DNA of 64,000 nucleotides from Chitinophagales bacterium (GTDB lineage: Bacteria > Bacteroidota > Bacteroidia > Chitinophagales > Chitinophagaceae). Below, piece by piece: positions 34,604 through 42,881 of the stretch. The notes below the pieces were generated by a model. It saw only the letters and a program-made list of their open reading frames with translations, was not told the origin of the DNA and ran no database searches. The DNA lies in contig JAFLBL010000004.1 of NCBI GenBank assembly GCA_017303855.1, forward strand, positions 124,001-188,000, in the 5' to 3' direction. How positions within the stretch are numbered: position 1 is the first letter of the stretch; every line of letters starts with the position of its first letter. Position numbers and translations under genes: made by a program.

Positions 34604-35041
34604 TCAGTGCACGAATAATTTTTGCTCGGAGTAGAAGGATTGTTCACCGTTTTTCCAGCTGATTTTTGCCGTATAATTTCCGGCACTAACGGCACCGGGT
34701 GGTAATACCTGGCGACCGAGACTGTCCGCTTTCAATTCAAAACGTTTATCCTTTGTTTTATCGTAGGCACAATAGAAGTATACTTCCCCCGTCAGGGATT
34801 TATGCTTCATTTCTTCGGGGAGTTGCAGGGTCAGTTGTCCGTTTATTTCCTCCAGCCTGGCAGGGGCAGACAATGCATTGGCCTGCTGGTGGTCGTCTAT
34901 AACGTTCTGGTAGCGGAGTTCCTGTTTGTAATAATCCTTCTCTACCAGTTCGAAATTGGTATTCATGGACCGGTAAACGAGATAACCCATGCCCAGGCCG
35001 AAAACGACAAATACAAGTACTAAACGGTTGCCCCAGTTCAT
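34604..35041 (-). CDS. ccoH: CcoH/FixH-family cbb3 assembly protein
   Basis: A 145-residue protein with one N-terminal membrane helix (NRLVLVFVVFGLGMGYLVYRSM) and a periplasmic part that begins with NTNFELVEKDYYKQELRYQNVIDD, the signature of FixH (the V-x-x-D-Y-Y-x-x-E-L motif). The remainder is an Ig-like beta domain (GEVYFYCAYDKTKDKRFELKADSLGRQVLPPG). FixH/CcoH is needed for stable assembly of cbb3 oxidase. It lies 36 bp downstream of ccoG and 2 bp upstream of the SafE-like gene. Start ATG at 35041. Confidence 0.9.
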   Translation of the reverse strand: MNWGNRLVLVFVVFGLGMGYLVYRSMNTNFELVEKDYYKQELRYQNVIDDHQQANALSAPARLEEINGQLTLQLPEEMKHKSLTGEVYFYCAYDKTKDKRFELKADSLGRQVLPPGAVSAGNYTAKISWKNGEQSFYSEQKLFVH

Positions 35042-35077
35042 AATAAAATGGTTTTTGTTTGAACCATTAGCCGCCGG

Positions 35078-36502
35078 TTAATGCAGGCTGAATGGTCCCA
35101 TAAAGTTAGTCTTTAATGTCGTGATTTTTTTATCACCTTCATAAAGACCCACTTTCAGACTGATCTTACGTTTGCTGATATAACTGCGGGGTAATACAAT
35201 AAAAAAGGAACCTTTGCCCTGGTCTTCTTTTTTTACCAGTATCTGTTCACCGGTTGCTTCAATTATGTAACCGGGAGCCTCTTCCAGTTTCAGGGTCAGG
35301 TTGATATCCTTCATTGTTTTGTTGGTCAGTTTGATGGTATACAGGTTGGAGATACTGTCCGTGCCTCTTTCCTGGAACAGCATACCGCCGGCTCTTACAA
35401 TCGTGCCTCCGATATCTTTACGGGTCAGCAACAGTACAGTAAGTAAACCGGTGAGAACGATCAGTAAACCGGTATACAGTTTCATCCGGGTGGTATAGTG
35501 CAGCTTGTCGCCATCCGCGATGCCTGCTTCAGATGCATAGCGGACCAAACCCCTCGGACGGTTTACCGCATCCATCATTTTGTCACAGGCATCAATACAC
35601 GCGGTACATCCTACGCATTCCATTTGTGTACCGTTACGGATGTCAATACCCGTAGGACATACTTTCACACACTGGTAGCAGTCAATACAATCGCCCAAAC
35701 TGCCATCGGCTGGTTGCTCTTTCTTATATTTTCCGCGGGGTTCCCCACGTTTATGGTCGTAGGCCACGATCATGGAATTACGATCCAGGAGTACACTCTG
35801 CAGACGGCCATAGGGACATACTACTGTACAGGCCTGTTCGCGGAAGAAAGCATATACGGCATAGAAAATGGCCGAGAAAATGAGAATGGCCATAAAGCCC
35901 ACCACGTGCTGACTTACCGGTTCGGTAATAATTTTTTTCAGTTCATCAATACCGATTATATAAGCCAGGAAAAAATTGGCGATGATAAAAGACAGGAGAA
36001 AAAAGACAATGTGCTTGGTCAGGTACTTGCTGATTTTTTCAGTTGTCCAGGGGCCGTTTTTCAGCAGTTTCTGTTTAGGGGCATCACCGAGGATTGCATA
36101 TTCCACTTTACGGAACAGCATTTCCATAAATACGGTTTGCGGACATACCCAACCGCAAAAGAGCCGGCCAAAAGCCGCGGTAAACAATACAATGAAGATG
36201 ATGAAGGTCACCATCGTCAATCCGAAAATAAAAAAGTCCTGTGGCCAGAAAACCTTACCCCAGATAATGAATTTGGCTTCCGGTATATTAAACAGGAAAA
36301 GAGGCCTGCCATTCACTTTAATGAATGGCAGGGCAAAAAATATCAGGAAAAACCCGAAACTAACCAGGGTGCGGATATTATAGAATTTCCCTTTTGGCTT
36401 CTGGGCAAATACCCAGTTACGTTTTCCTTTCGCGTCAACAGTGGCGATCCGGTCACGGAACGATTCCTGTACATTCTCATCGGGTTGTTTTTCATTCATC
36501 AT
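35078..36502 (-). CDS. ccoG: CcoG/FixG-type ferredoxin-like assembly protein
   Basis: A 474-residue inner membrane protein with about five hydrophobic segments. The first part has FGRLFCGWVCPQTVFMEMLFRKVEYAI, the NapH-like motif, and the loop holds EQACTVVCPYGRLQSVLLD. Two ferredoxin-type clusters follow: CIDCYQCVKVCPTGIDIRNG and CVGCTACIDACDKMM (about residues 270-310). The last 100 residues are a periplasmic beta domain (LTNKTMKDINLTLKLEEAPGYIIE), the IG-like FixG C-terminus. CcoG reduces copper for cbb3 oxidase biogenesis, which is established for the family. It is between ccoP and ccoH in the operon. Confidence 0.94.
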   Translation of the reverse strand: MMNEKQPDENVQESFRDRIATVDAKGKRNWVFAQKPKGKFYNIRTLVSFGFFLIFFALPFIKVNGRPLFLFNIPEAKFIIWGKVFWPQDFFIFGLTMVTFIIFIVLFTAAFGRLFCGWVCPQTVFMEMLFRKVEYAILGDAPKQKLLKNGPWTTEKISKYLTKHIVFFLLSFIIANFFLAYIIGIDELKKIITEPVSQHVVGFMAILIFSAIFYAVYAFFREQACTVVCPYGRLQSVLLDRNSMIVAYDHKRGEPRGKYKKEQPADGSLGDCIDCYQCVKVCPTGIDIRNGTQMECVGCTACIDACDKMMDAVNRPRGLVRYASEAGIADGDKLHYTTRMKLYTGLLIVLTGLLTVLLLTRKDIGGTIVRAGGMLFQERGTDSISNLYTIKLTNKTMKDINLTLKLEEAPGYIIEATGEQILVKKEDQGKGSFFIVLPRSYISKRKISLKVGLYEGDKKITTLKTNFMGPFSLH

Positions 36503-36539
36503 CTTTTACACTCCTGGTTTTTCCTGGGTTCTGGTATGA

Positions 36540-37715
36540 TCAGTTCATCGCTATTTTCTTGGTCTGGGCGGCAGAATCAGCAGCCGGTGCCGCTGGTGCA
36601 GCAGCGGGTTCATCTTTTATCAATGTTCCCTGCGGCGGTTTCGGATTAGCCGGATTTGTACCATGCAGTTTTGATTTGATATAGCTGGTTACCTGGGCAA
36701 TCTGCTTATTAGAGTACTGTGACTGCCAGGAAGGCATGGCGTTGATTCCATACAGGATGGTCTTGAACATACTCTTCACATCGTTGCCGTGCATCCAGTA
36801 ATCATCGGTCAGGTTAGGACCTACACTACCGGCACCACTTTCGAGGTGACAGGCGGCACAGGATTTCACGAATACAGACTTACCTTCTGCCAGATCAGCA
36901 TCGGATGTCAGCAGGGTTACTGTATTTTCATCCACCGCATCCCCTTTTTGTTTCAGGTAATCTTTCAGTTCCAGGTCCGCTTTGGCCACAGCTCTCTCAT
37001 ATTCCTGCTTGCTGGAAGGAGCTGTATGAGACACATGGAAACGATACAGGTACACGCCGGCAAAGATAATACAGCCATAGAAACCATATAACCACCAGCC
37101 CGGAAGCCGGTTGTTCAGCTCACGGATGCCATCATAATCATGACCCAGGTCCAGTGAAGACTCTTCCGTTACAGGACGCAGGGCATTGAAACGATCCCAC
37201 CAGGTCAGCTTATTGGCTTTCTCTTCAGCGGTTTCGGTTTCAGCGGCAATCTTGTCTTTTTCCGTTTTCAGCAGGAATTTGATATTCACCAGCAAAGCAA
37301 TGATGATGAACAGTTCCAGGAAAATAACGGTGGCCATTACATAAAAGGTAGAAGCCGACATGCCGGCAATGGTTTTGGCACCAGTGGTAGCTGCGGTAGT
37401 GGTACCGGCTGCATCCTGTGCAAATAATGCCGGAGAAGCCAGCAGCAGCAGGGTGGTGATTACGGTAGCCAGGGCAGCGCCTGATTTTTTCTTTTTCTTC
37501 AGTTTTACATCAGCCGCGCCGATCAGGATATTTCCCAGGATCGCGATGATTACCAGCAACAGGATCATCAGGATGATGAACGTGAGTGCCAGCGGATTGC
37601 TGAATACAGAAGGGGAAGGAGGACCCGCGGCCCAAACAGGCTGTGCGGCTCCCAGTGTAAGGGCTGTCATCAGGCCCAGTAAGTATTTAGATGTTTTACG
37701 CATATTTAACAGCAT
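36540..37715 (-). CDS. ccoP: cbb3 oxidase cytochrome c subunit CcoP
   Basis: A 391-residue membrane-anchored cytochrome c (387 residues if started at the in-frame ATG at 37703, MRKTSKYLLG). There are hydrophobic segments at about residues 42-66, 80-97, 122-146 and 205-222, the last within WWLYGFYGCIIFAGVYLYRFH, the helix typical of CcoP. One heme site is present, KSCAACHLESGAGSVGPNLTDDYWMHG, with MPSW-QSQ giving the axial methionine region; canonical proteobacterial CcoP has two hemes, so this is a single-heme version as seen in Bacteroidota. The tail is alanine- and proline-rich. It transfers electrons to CcoO/CcoN. Long N-terminal membrane extension (two or three extra helices) is unusual. 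Confidence 0.93.
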   Translation of the reverse strand: MLLNMRKTSKYLLGLMTALTLGAAQPVWAAGPPSPSVFSNPLALTFIILMILLLVIIAILGNILIGAADVKLKKKKKSGAALATVITTLLLLASPALFAQDAAGTTTAATTGAKTIAGMSASTFYVMATVIFLELFIIIALLVNIKFLLKTEKDKIAAETETAEEKANKLTWWDRFNALRPVTEESSLDLGHDYDGIRELNNRLPGWWLYGFYGCIIFAGVYLYRFHVSHTAPSSKQEYERAVAKADLELKDYLKQKGDAVDENTVTLLTSDADLAEGKSVFVKSCAACHLESGAGSVGPNLTDDYWMHGNDVKSMFKTILYGINAMPSWQSQYSNKQIAQVTSYIKSKLHGTNPANPKPPQGTLIKDEPAAAPAAPAADSAAQTKKIAMN

Positions 37716-37734
37716 TACAGGTTAGTTGTTATGA

Positions 37735-37896
37735 TTAATTGTCTAACGGTATCCGGCTGATTTCCTGGTAACTTTTCTTTTTTGTTTTAAAAACCCAGGT
37801 CAGCATGACCACAAAAAAGAGAAAGAATATCAGCAGTGAAGTGAGACCGAAAATGTCTACCCCGCTTACTTTTTCCAGATAATTAATGAATTTCAT
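37735..37896 (-). CDS. ccoQ: CcoQ-like small membrane protein
   Basis: A 53-residue protein between ccoNO and ccoP, translated from the ATG at 37894-37896 to the stop at 37735-37737: MKFINYLEKVSGVDIFGLTS, then a hydrophobic helix LLIFFLFFVVMLTWVF and a basic end KTKKKSYQEISRIP. Length, single helix and position match CcoQ, the subunit that stabilises the cbb3 complex. Sequence conservation in this family is low, so the call rests on position and topology. The spacing is 12 bp after ccoNO. Confidence 0.85.
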   Translation of the reverse strand: MKFINYLEKVSGVDIFGLTSLLIFFLFFVVMLTWVFKTKKKSYQEISRIPLDN

Positions 37897-37908
37897 AATT
37901 AGTCGGCT

Positions 37909-40041
37909 TTATTTGTTTTCAGCAAGGGGTTGTTGTTTCGGTTCCAGTTTGATATCCCGTCCGACCCGCTGCAGGTAAGCGATCAATGCCACGATTTCCG
38001 CATTGGCCGGTGTTTCAATCTTGTCTTTTTTCAGGTTACCAACAATCGAATCCGCCTGGTGCATCAGGTCGCGGTTCGCCACCTGGTCATAACCGTCGGG
38101 ATAAGGCACGCCCAGTGTCTGCATCGCCCTGATTTTAGCAGGAGTGGAGGACGTATCGAGTGCGTTATCCAGTAACCATACATATTGCGGCATCAGTGAA
38201 CCCGGTGACATAGAACGGGGATCGTACATGTGATTGTAATGCCAGCTGTCGGGATATTTTCCGCCTACACGGGCCAGATCCGGACCGGTACGCTTACTAC
38301 CCCACTGGAACGGGTGATCATAAACAAATTCACCTGCTTTTGAGTATTCGCCATAACGGGCTACTTCATCGCGGAACGGACGTACCATCTGTGAGTGACA
38401 GGTATAACAACCTTCCCGGATATAGATATCACGACCCTGCAGTTCAAGCGGTGTATACGGTTTAACACTCGCAATCGTGGGAATATTCTCTTTTACCAGG
38501 AATGTCGGGATCATTTGTACCAGACCTCCGATTGCAACCAGTACCAGGCTTAATACGAGCATGGTAACAGGTTTACGCTCGAGTACACGGTGCCAGTATT
38601 CTTTATGCGGTGCTTCTTTCACCAGGGCAGGTGCTTCAGCCGCTTCGTCCGGAATGAACTTACCACTCGCAATGGTTTTATACAGGTTCACCACCATCAT
38701 CAGCGCACCGGTGAGGTATAATAAACCACCAACGGAACGTGCTACATACATCGGTACCAGGTTGGTTACTGTTTCCAGGAACTGGAACTTCAGTTGCCCT
38801 TCCGGTGTAAACTGTTTCCACATGGAAGCCTGTTCAAAACCGGCCCAGTACATCGGTACCGCATACAGGATTATACCAATGGTGCCCAGCCAGAAGTGAT
38901 TGGTGGCAAGTTTGTTTGAATACAGTTTGGTACCCCACATTCTGGGAATCATATAATAAAGTATTGCAAATGCAATAAAACCATTCCATCCGAGACCCCC
39001 GATATGTACGTGGGCAATAGTCCAGTCGGTAAAGTGGGAGATCGCATTTATATTTTTCAGACTCAGCAGCGGACCTTCCAGGGTACTCATACCATAGCAG
39101 GTAATAGCTACTACCATAAATTTCAGAACTGGATCTTCCCGTACTTTATCCCAGGCGCCACGAAGCGTAAACAAACCGTTCAGCATTCCACCCCAGCTTG
39201 GAGCAATCAGCATGATGGAGAATACAGTACCCAGTGATTGTGCCCAGTCAGGCAGTGAAGTATATAAAAGGTGGTGAGGACCCGCCCATATATATAAAAA
39301 GATCAGTGCCCAGAAGTGGATAATGGAAAGGCGGTAAGAATAAACCGGGCGGTTAGCGGCTTTGGGCAGGAAATAATACATCAGACCCAGCACCGGGGTG
39401 GTCAGGAAAAAGGCCACCGCATTGTGACCATACCACCATTGTACCAGGGCATCTTGTACACCGGCATACATACTGTAACTCTTGGTCAGGGAAACCGGGA
39501 TTTCCATGGAGTTGACAATATGCAGCATGGCTACGGTAACCCAGGTAGCGATATAAAACCAGATCGCCACATAGAGGTGACGTTCCCTTCTTTTCAGAAT
39601 CGTACCAAACATATTAATACCAAATACCACCCAGATCAGGGTAATGGCGATATCGATCGGCCATTCCAGCTCGGCATATTCTTTACCGGTAGTCATACCC
39701 ATCAACAGGGTGACTGCTGCAGCCGCAATGATCGCCTGCCAGCCCCAGAAATGCAGCCAGCTCAGTTTATCATTAAAAAGCCGGGCCTTACAAAGCCGTT
39801 GCAGGGAGTAGTAAATACCTGCAAAAGAGGCATTTCCCACAAAGGCAAAAATAATGGCGTTGGTGTGTAAGGGACGAAGACGACCAAATGTGGTGGGAGC
39901 AAGATTCAGACTGATCGCCGGATAGTAAATCTGGATAGCAGCCCATAATCCCGCCAGCATGCCTACGACGCCGAACACGATTGTGGCAATACCGAATGCC
40001 TTCACAATCTTGTTGTCATAATAGAATTTTTCTACTTGCAT
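37909..40041 (-). CDS. ccoN: Fused cbb3 oxidase subunits CcoN and CcoO
   Basis: A 710-residue fusion. Residues 1 to about 465 are CcoN, with about 12 hydrophobic segments and the histidine-rich catalytic motifs LRPLHTNAIIFAFVGNASFAG, YGHNAVAFFLTTPVLGLMYY, WAGPHHLLYT and TIAHVHIGGLGWNGFIAFAILYY for hemes b and CuB. Residues of about 495-700 are CcoO: a membrane anchor (TMLVLSLVLVAIGGLVQMIP) and a heme c site with C545, C548 and H549 in EGCYTCHSQMVRPFRDE. It reduces oxygen to water with high affinity in the inner membrane. Fusion of these subunits is a known feature of Bacteroidota cbb3 oxidases. Cotranscribed with ccoS upstream (23 bp) and ccoQ downstream. Confidence 0.95.
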   Translation of the reverse strand: MQVEKFYYDNKIVKAFGIATIVFGVVGMLAGLWAAIQIYYPAISLNLAPTTFGRLRPLHTNAIIFAFVGNASFAGIYYSLQRLCKARLFNDKLSWLHFWGWQAIIAAAAVTLLMGMTTGKEYAELEWPIDIAITLIWVVFGINMFGTILKRRERHLYVAIWFYIATWVTVAMLHIVNSMEIPVSLTKSYSMYAGVQDALVQWWYGHNAVAFFLTTPVLGLMYYFLPKAANRPVYSYRLSIIHFWALIFLYIWAGPHHLLYTSLPDWAQSLGTVFSIMLIAPSWGGMLNGLFTLRGAWDKVREDPVLKFMVVAITCYGMSTLEGPLLSLKNINAISHFTDWTIAHVHIGGLGWNGFIAFAILYYMIPRMWGTKLYSNKLATNHFWLGTIGIILYAVPMYWAGFEQASMWKQFTPEGQLKFQFLETVTNLVPMYVARSVGGLLYLTGALMMVVNLYKTIASGKFIPDEAAEAPALVKEAPHKEYWHRVLERKPVTMLVLSLVLVAIGGLVQMIPTFLVKENIPTIASVKPYTPLELQGRDIYIREGCYTCHSQMVRPFRDEVARYGEYSKAGEFVYDHPFQWGSKRTGPDLARVGGKYPDSWHYNHMYDPRSMSPGSLMPQYVWLLDNALDTSSTPAKIRAMQTLGVPYPDGYDQVANRDLMHQADSIVGNLKKDKIETPANAEIVALIAYLQRVGRDIKLEPKQQPLAENK

Positions 40042-40064
40042 AAAACTGGGTGTTGTTTGTTGAT

Positions 40065-40226
40065 TTATACGGTTTTGGTGGATGCAGGTTTGTCCTCAAA
40101 AAGAATGCGCGAGGAGGGAGAGAAATCATCTTCAAACTGGCCGGACTTGACGCCCCACAGAAAGGCAATCAGGAATAAGGCGGCAATAGAGATACTCGCA
40201 ATCATTAAGATGATAATTACACTCAT
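40065..40226 (-). CDS. ccoS: CcoS-type cbb3 maturation protein
   Basis: A 53-residue protein from the ATG at 40224-40226 to the stop at 40065-40067. It reads MSVIIILMIASISIAALFLI followed by AFLWGVKSGQFEDDFSPSSR, the CcoS signature (one membrane helix, then W-x-x-K-x-G-Q-[FY]-[DE]-D). CcoS is needed to insert heme b and copper into the oxidase. It heads the ccoS-ccoNO-ccoQ-ccoP-ccoG-ccoH operon, directly downstream of an Fnr-like box and a TATTTTTA -7 candidate at 40245-40252. Confidence 0.92.
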   Translation of the reverse strand: MSVIIILMIASISIAALFLIAFLWGVKSGQFEDDFSPSSRILFEDKPASTKTV

Positions 40227-40296
40227 TTTCAGTTCAATTAGGGGTAAAAATATTTTGTCACGACAGTGTAATGGTTAACCACTATCAACAGGCCGG

Positions 40297-40310
40297 CTGA
40301 TTTTAATCAG
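40297..40310 (-). promoter_or_regulatory. Fnr-like box upstream of ccoS
   Basis: CTGATTTTAATCAG (TGAT-N4-ATCA), 71 bp before the ccoS start codon. Its centre is 51.5 bp from the first T of the TATTTTTA element at 40245-40252, the same distance as at ccoI and as the distal box of the nos promoter. Confidence 0.7.
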
Positions 40311-40343
40311 TCAAACCCATCGATGCAGGAGTTTGTGTCGTAT

Positions 40344-42740
40344 TTACAGTTTCAATCGTTTGGCAATCAAGCTACTACTGCCATATGTCAGTAACAGGAT
40401 ACTAAGCGAACTGCTTGGCATCAATATAGCCGCAATCACAGGTGACAATGTACCCTGTACGGCAAAGTATAACCCGATTACATTATATACTATAGACATC
40501 ACGAAGCTGGCAACCACAATATTCCGGTTGGCCCGGCAAAGCCGGATAAAACGGGTGAGCAGGGACAGCTGTTTTGCTTCGATAATAGCATCACTGGAAG
40601 GGGTGAAATTATTGGTTTGTTCTGCCACAGCTACACCTATATCGCTCTGTTTCAAGGCTCCGGCATCGTTCAATCCATCCCCGATCATCATTACTTTTTC
40701 TCCCTGTTCCTGTAAAAAACGGATGTACTGCAGTTTGTCTTCCGGTTTCTGGTGAAAGAGCAGGGTGGTGTTTTTTCCCATCAGTTTCTGAAGGGTTTCC
40801 TGTTCCGCGGTATTATCCCCGGATAAAACGGATAACCGGTATTCCTTTTTTAAGTCATGTATCAGGGCCGGTATGGCTTCCCGGTAATGATTACTGAAGC
40901 TGAAATGCCCGTATACGGTATCACCCAGTCGTACGAAAACACTGGTACCTTTTTGCGGTATGGCCTGGCCGGTTACAAAAGATGCAGATCCCAGCCTGAT
41001 CATTTCTCCCCCGATCCGGCCTTCAATACCCTGGCCGGGTACTTCCCGGAAATCCTGAATATCCATTGCTGTTTTGCGGCCGATATGCCGGGCAAGGGCT
41101 TTGCTCAGGGGGTGATTGGACTGATCCGATATGGCTGCTGTCAGCTGTAATTGTTCCTGGTTCAGTTCAATACCATCATATACTATATCCTGCTCCTGTG
41201 TGGAAGTCAGGGTGCCGGTTTTATCAAATACAATATGCGTGGCCCGGCTCATATCTTCTATCGTCTGTGCATTCCGCATATACAGCCGGTTGCGGCCCAG
41301 GATCCGGAGAATATTTCCGTTGGTGAATGTATTGGAGAGGAAAAGGGCACAGGGACAGGCAATGATAAATATAGATGTCATAGCCGGCCATACCCTGGAC
41401 GGATCATGAAGCTGCCAGTAAATAACGGTACCGGCGGCAATGGCAAATACGATGTAGGTAAAGTACCGGCTCAGCAGGTGTACAAAAGAAGTGGTATTGA
41501 TTTCTTCCTGTTGTTTAAACTCATCGCGGTTCCAGAGTTTGGTCAGGTAACTCTGCGTCACTTCTTTTACCACCAGTATTTCAATATTTCCTTCTGTTTG
41601 TTTACCCCCCGCATATACAATTTCTCCCATTTCTTTTTGTACAGGTAAGGATTCACCGGTTACAAAACTATAATCAATAAAAGCTTTACCCCGTGTCAGA
41701 ATACCATCCGCCGGTATCAGCTCTTCATTGTGGATCAGGAGGGTGTCTCCCGGCTTTATGTCAGGCAGGGTGGTGGGGATTTCCTGCCCGTCTTTAATAA
41801 CCGAAATGGCTATTGGAAAATAAGACGTATAGTCCCTTTCAAAGGACAACTGACGGTAGGTTTTGTCCTGTAAAATCCGTCCGGCCAGCATAAAAAACAC
41901 GATACCGGTCATAGAGTCGAAATAACCACCCCCGGTACCACTGATTACTTCAAAAGCACTCCGGATAAAGGTAATAATGACGGCCAGTGCGATCGGGGCA
42001 TCAATATTGAGAAACTTATGCTTCAGACTTTTCCAGGAGGAAATATAAAAGGGCAGGGCTGAATAAAGCAATACCGGTATGGCCAGTCCGAAATTGGCCC
42101 AGCGGAACATGTTCAGCAAACCGACTTCGGTGGAGTCTATACCCAGGTATTCGGGAAAACTCATTAGCATGATATTGCCAAATGCGAAGCCGGCTACCCC
42201 CAGCTGGTATACCATACTACGGTCAATGGCCGGTCTTTTTTCTTTCAGGTCATTGAGACTGATATAGGGCTCATAGCCGATACTGGTCAGGGTCTCGGCT
42301 ACCTTACGGAGACTGGTTTTCTCCTTTATAAATACGATTTCCGATTCTTTCCGGGTAAAATTTACCTTGCTGGAAATCACCCCGGCATTCAACCGGTGCA
42401 GGTTTTCCAGCAGATACAGGCAGGAACTGCAATGCATCTGGGGCAGGTAAAAAGTAACATGGATCTGCTGATCGTCTTCAAAACTGATCAGTTCCCTTTT
42501 GATTTTTTCATCATCCAGGAAGGCAAATTTATCCCCCCGGACCTTGATCCGCTGGTTGATACCGGGATTGTCGTTCAGGTTATAATAATCACAGAGCTCA
42601 CTTTGGTTCAGAATGGAATAGACCATCTTGCAGCCTTCGCAGCAGAAAATCTTTTCTTCTGTATGAATCTTCTTATTCAGACAGGTTTCTCCACAGTGGT
42701 AGCAGTGAATTTCCTGTTCGGTGAGGACGTTTGCAGTCAT
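40344..42740 (-). CDS. ccoI: CcoI/FixI-type copper-translocating P-type ATPase
   Basis: A 798-residue P1B-type ATPase, supplying copper for cbb3 oxidase assembly. The N-terminal part has a cysteine-rich metal-binding region (EIHCYHCGETCLNKKIHTEEKIFCCEGCKMVYSIL) and a heavy-metal-associated domain with MHCSSCLYLLENL. The membrane metal site is CPCALFLS, the phosphorylation site DKTGTLT, the nucleotide domain HPLSKALARH, and the hinge GDGLNDAGALKQSDIGVAV. The ATG at 42740 (MTANVLTEQEIHCYHCG) is chosen; an in-frame ATG at 42809 would add 23 residues and cross the putative -7 element. It is transcribed toward ccoS and divergent from the REC-Crp gene, sharing an Fnr-like box. Confidence 0.94.
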   Translation of the reverse strand: MTANVLTEQEIHCYHCGETCLNKKIHTEEKIFCCEGCKMVYSILNQSELCDYYNLNDNPGINQRIKVRGDKFAFLDDEKIKRELISFEDDQQIHVTFYLPQMHCSSCLYLLENLHRLNAGVISSKVNFTRKESEIVFIKEKTSLRKVAETLTSIGYEPYISLNDLKEKRPAIDRSMVYQLGVAGFAFGNIMLMSFPEYLGIDSTEVGLLNMFRWANFGLAIPVLLYSALPFYISSWKSLKHKFLNIDAPIALAVIITFIRSAFEVISGTGGGYFDSMTGIVFFMLAGRILQDKTYRQLSFERDYTSYFPIAISVIKDGQEIPTTLPDIKPGDTLLIHNEELIPADGILTRGKAFIDYSFVTGESLPVQKEMGEIVYAGGKQTEGNIEILVVKEVTQSYLTKLWNRDEFKQQEEINTTSFVHLLSRYFTYIVFAIAAGTVIYWQLHDPSRVWPAMTSIFIIACPCALFLSNTFTNGNILRILGRNRLYMRNAQTIEDMSRATHIVFDKTGTLTSTQEQDIVYDGIELNQEQLQLTAAISDQSNHPLSKALARHIGRKTAMDIQDFREVPGQGIEGRIGGEMIRLGSASFVTGQAIPQKGTSVFVRLGDTVYGHFSFSNHYREAIPALIHDLKKEYRLSVLSGDNTAEQETLQKLMGKNTTLLFHQKPEDKLQYIRFLQEQGEKVMMIGDGLNDAGALKQSDIGVAVAEQTNNFTPSSDAIIEAKQLSLLTRFIRLCRANRNIVVASFVMSIVYNVIGLYFAVQGTLSPVIAAILMPSSSLSILLLTYGSSSLIAKRLKL

Positions 42741-42817
42741 TACGGGTGAAAAAATGTTGAAGTTGCTAAAATACCCGGTCACCCCGGGGAGGGGCATGAG
42801 AAAATTCAATTACCAAA

Positions 42818-42831
42818 CTGATTTTCATCAA
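42818..42831. promoter_or_regulatory. Fnr-like box between ccoI and the REC-Crp gene
   Basis: CTGATTTTCATCAA (TGAT-N4-ATCA) in the divergent intergenic region. Toward ccoI its centre is 51.5 bp from a TATTTTAG element (42766-42773), as at ccoS. Toward the REC-Crp gene a TATTTTGC lies at 42847-42854, 22.5 bp away, a different geometry. It could thus activate ccoI and autoregulate the regulator. Confidence 0.65.
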
Positions 42832-42881
42832 AAGGCTGGTTTTGCCTATTTTGCAGCAGTTTTAGAACCAAAAACCGCGCT

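Noticed and set aside
35498..36649. Plus-strand open frame of 383 codons opposite ccoG and ccoP
   Set aside because: Antisense to two genes with clear iron-sulfur and heme motifs; no recognisable domain of its own.
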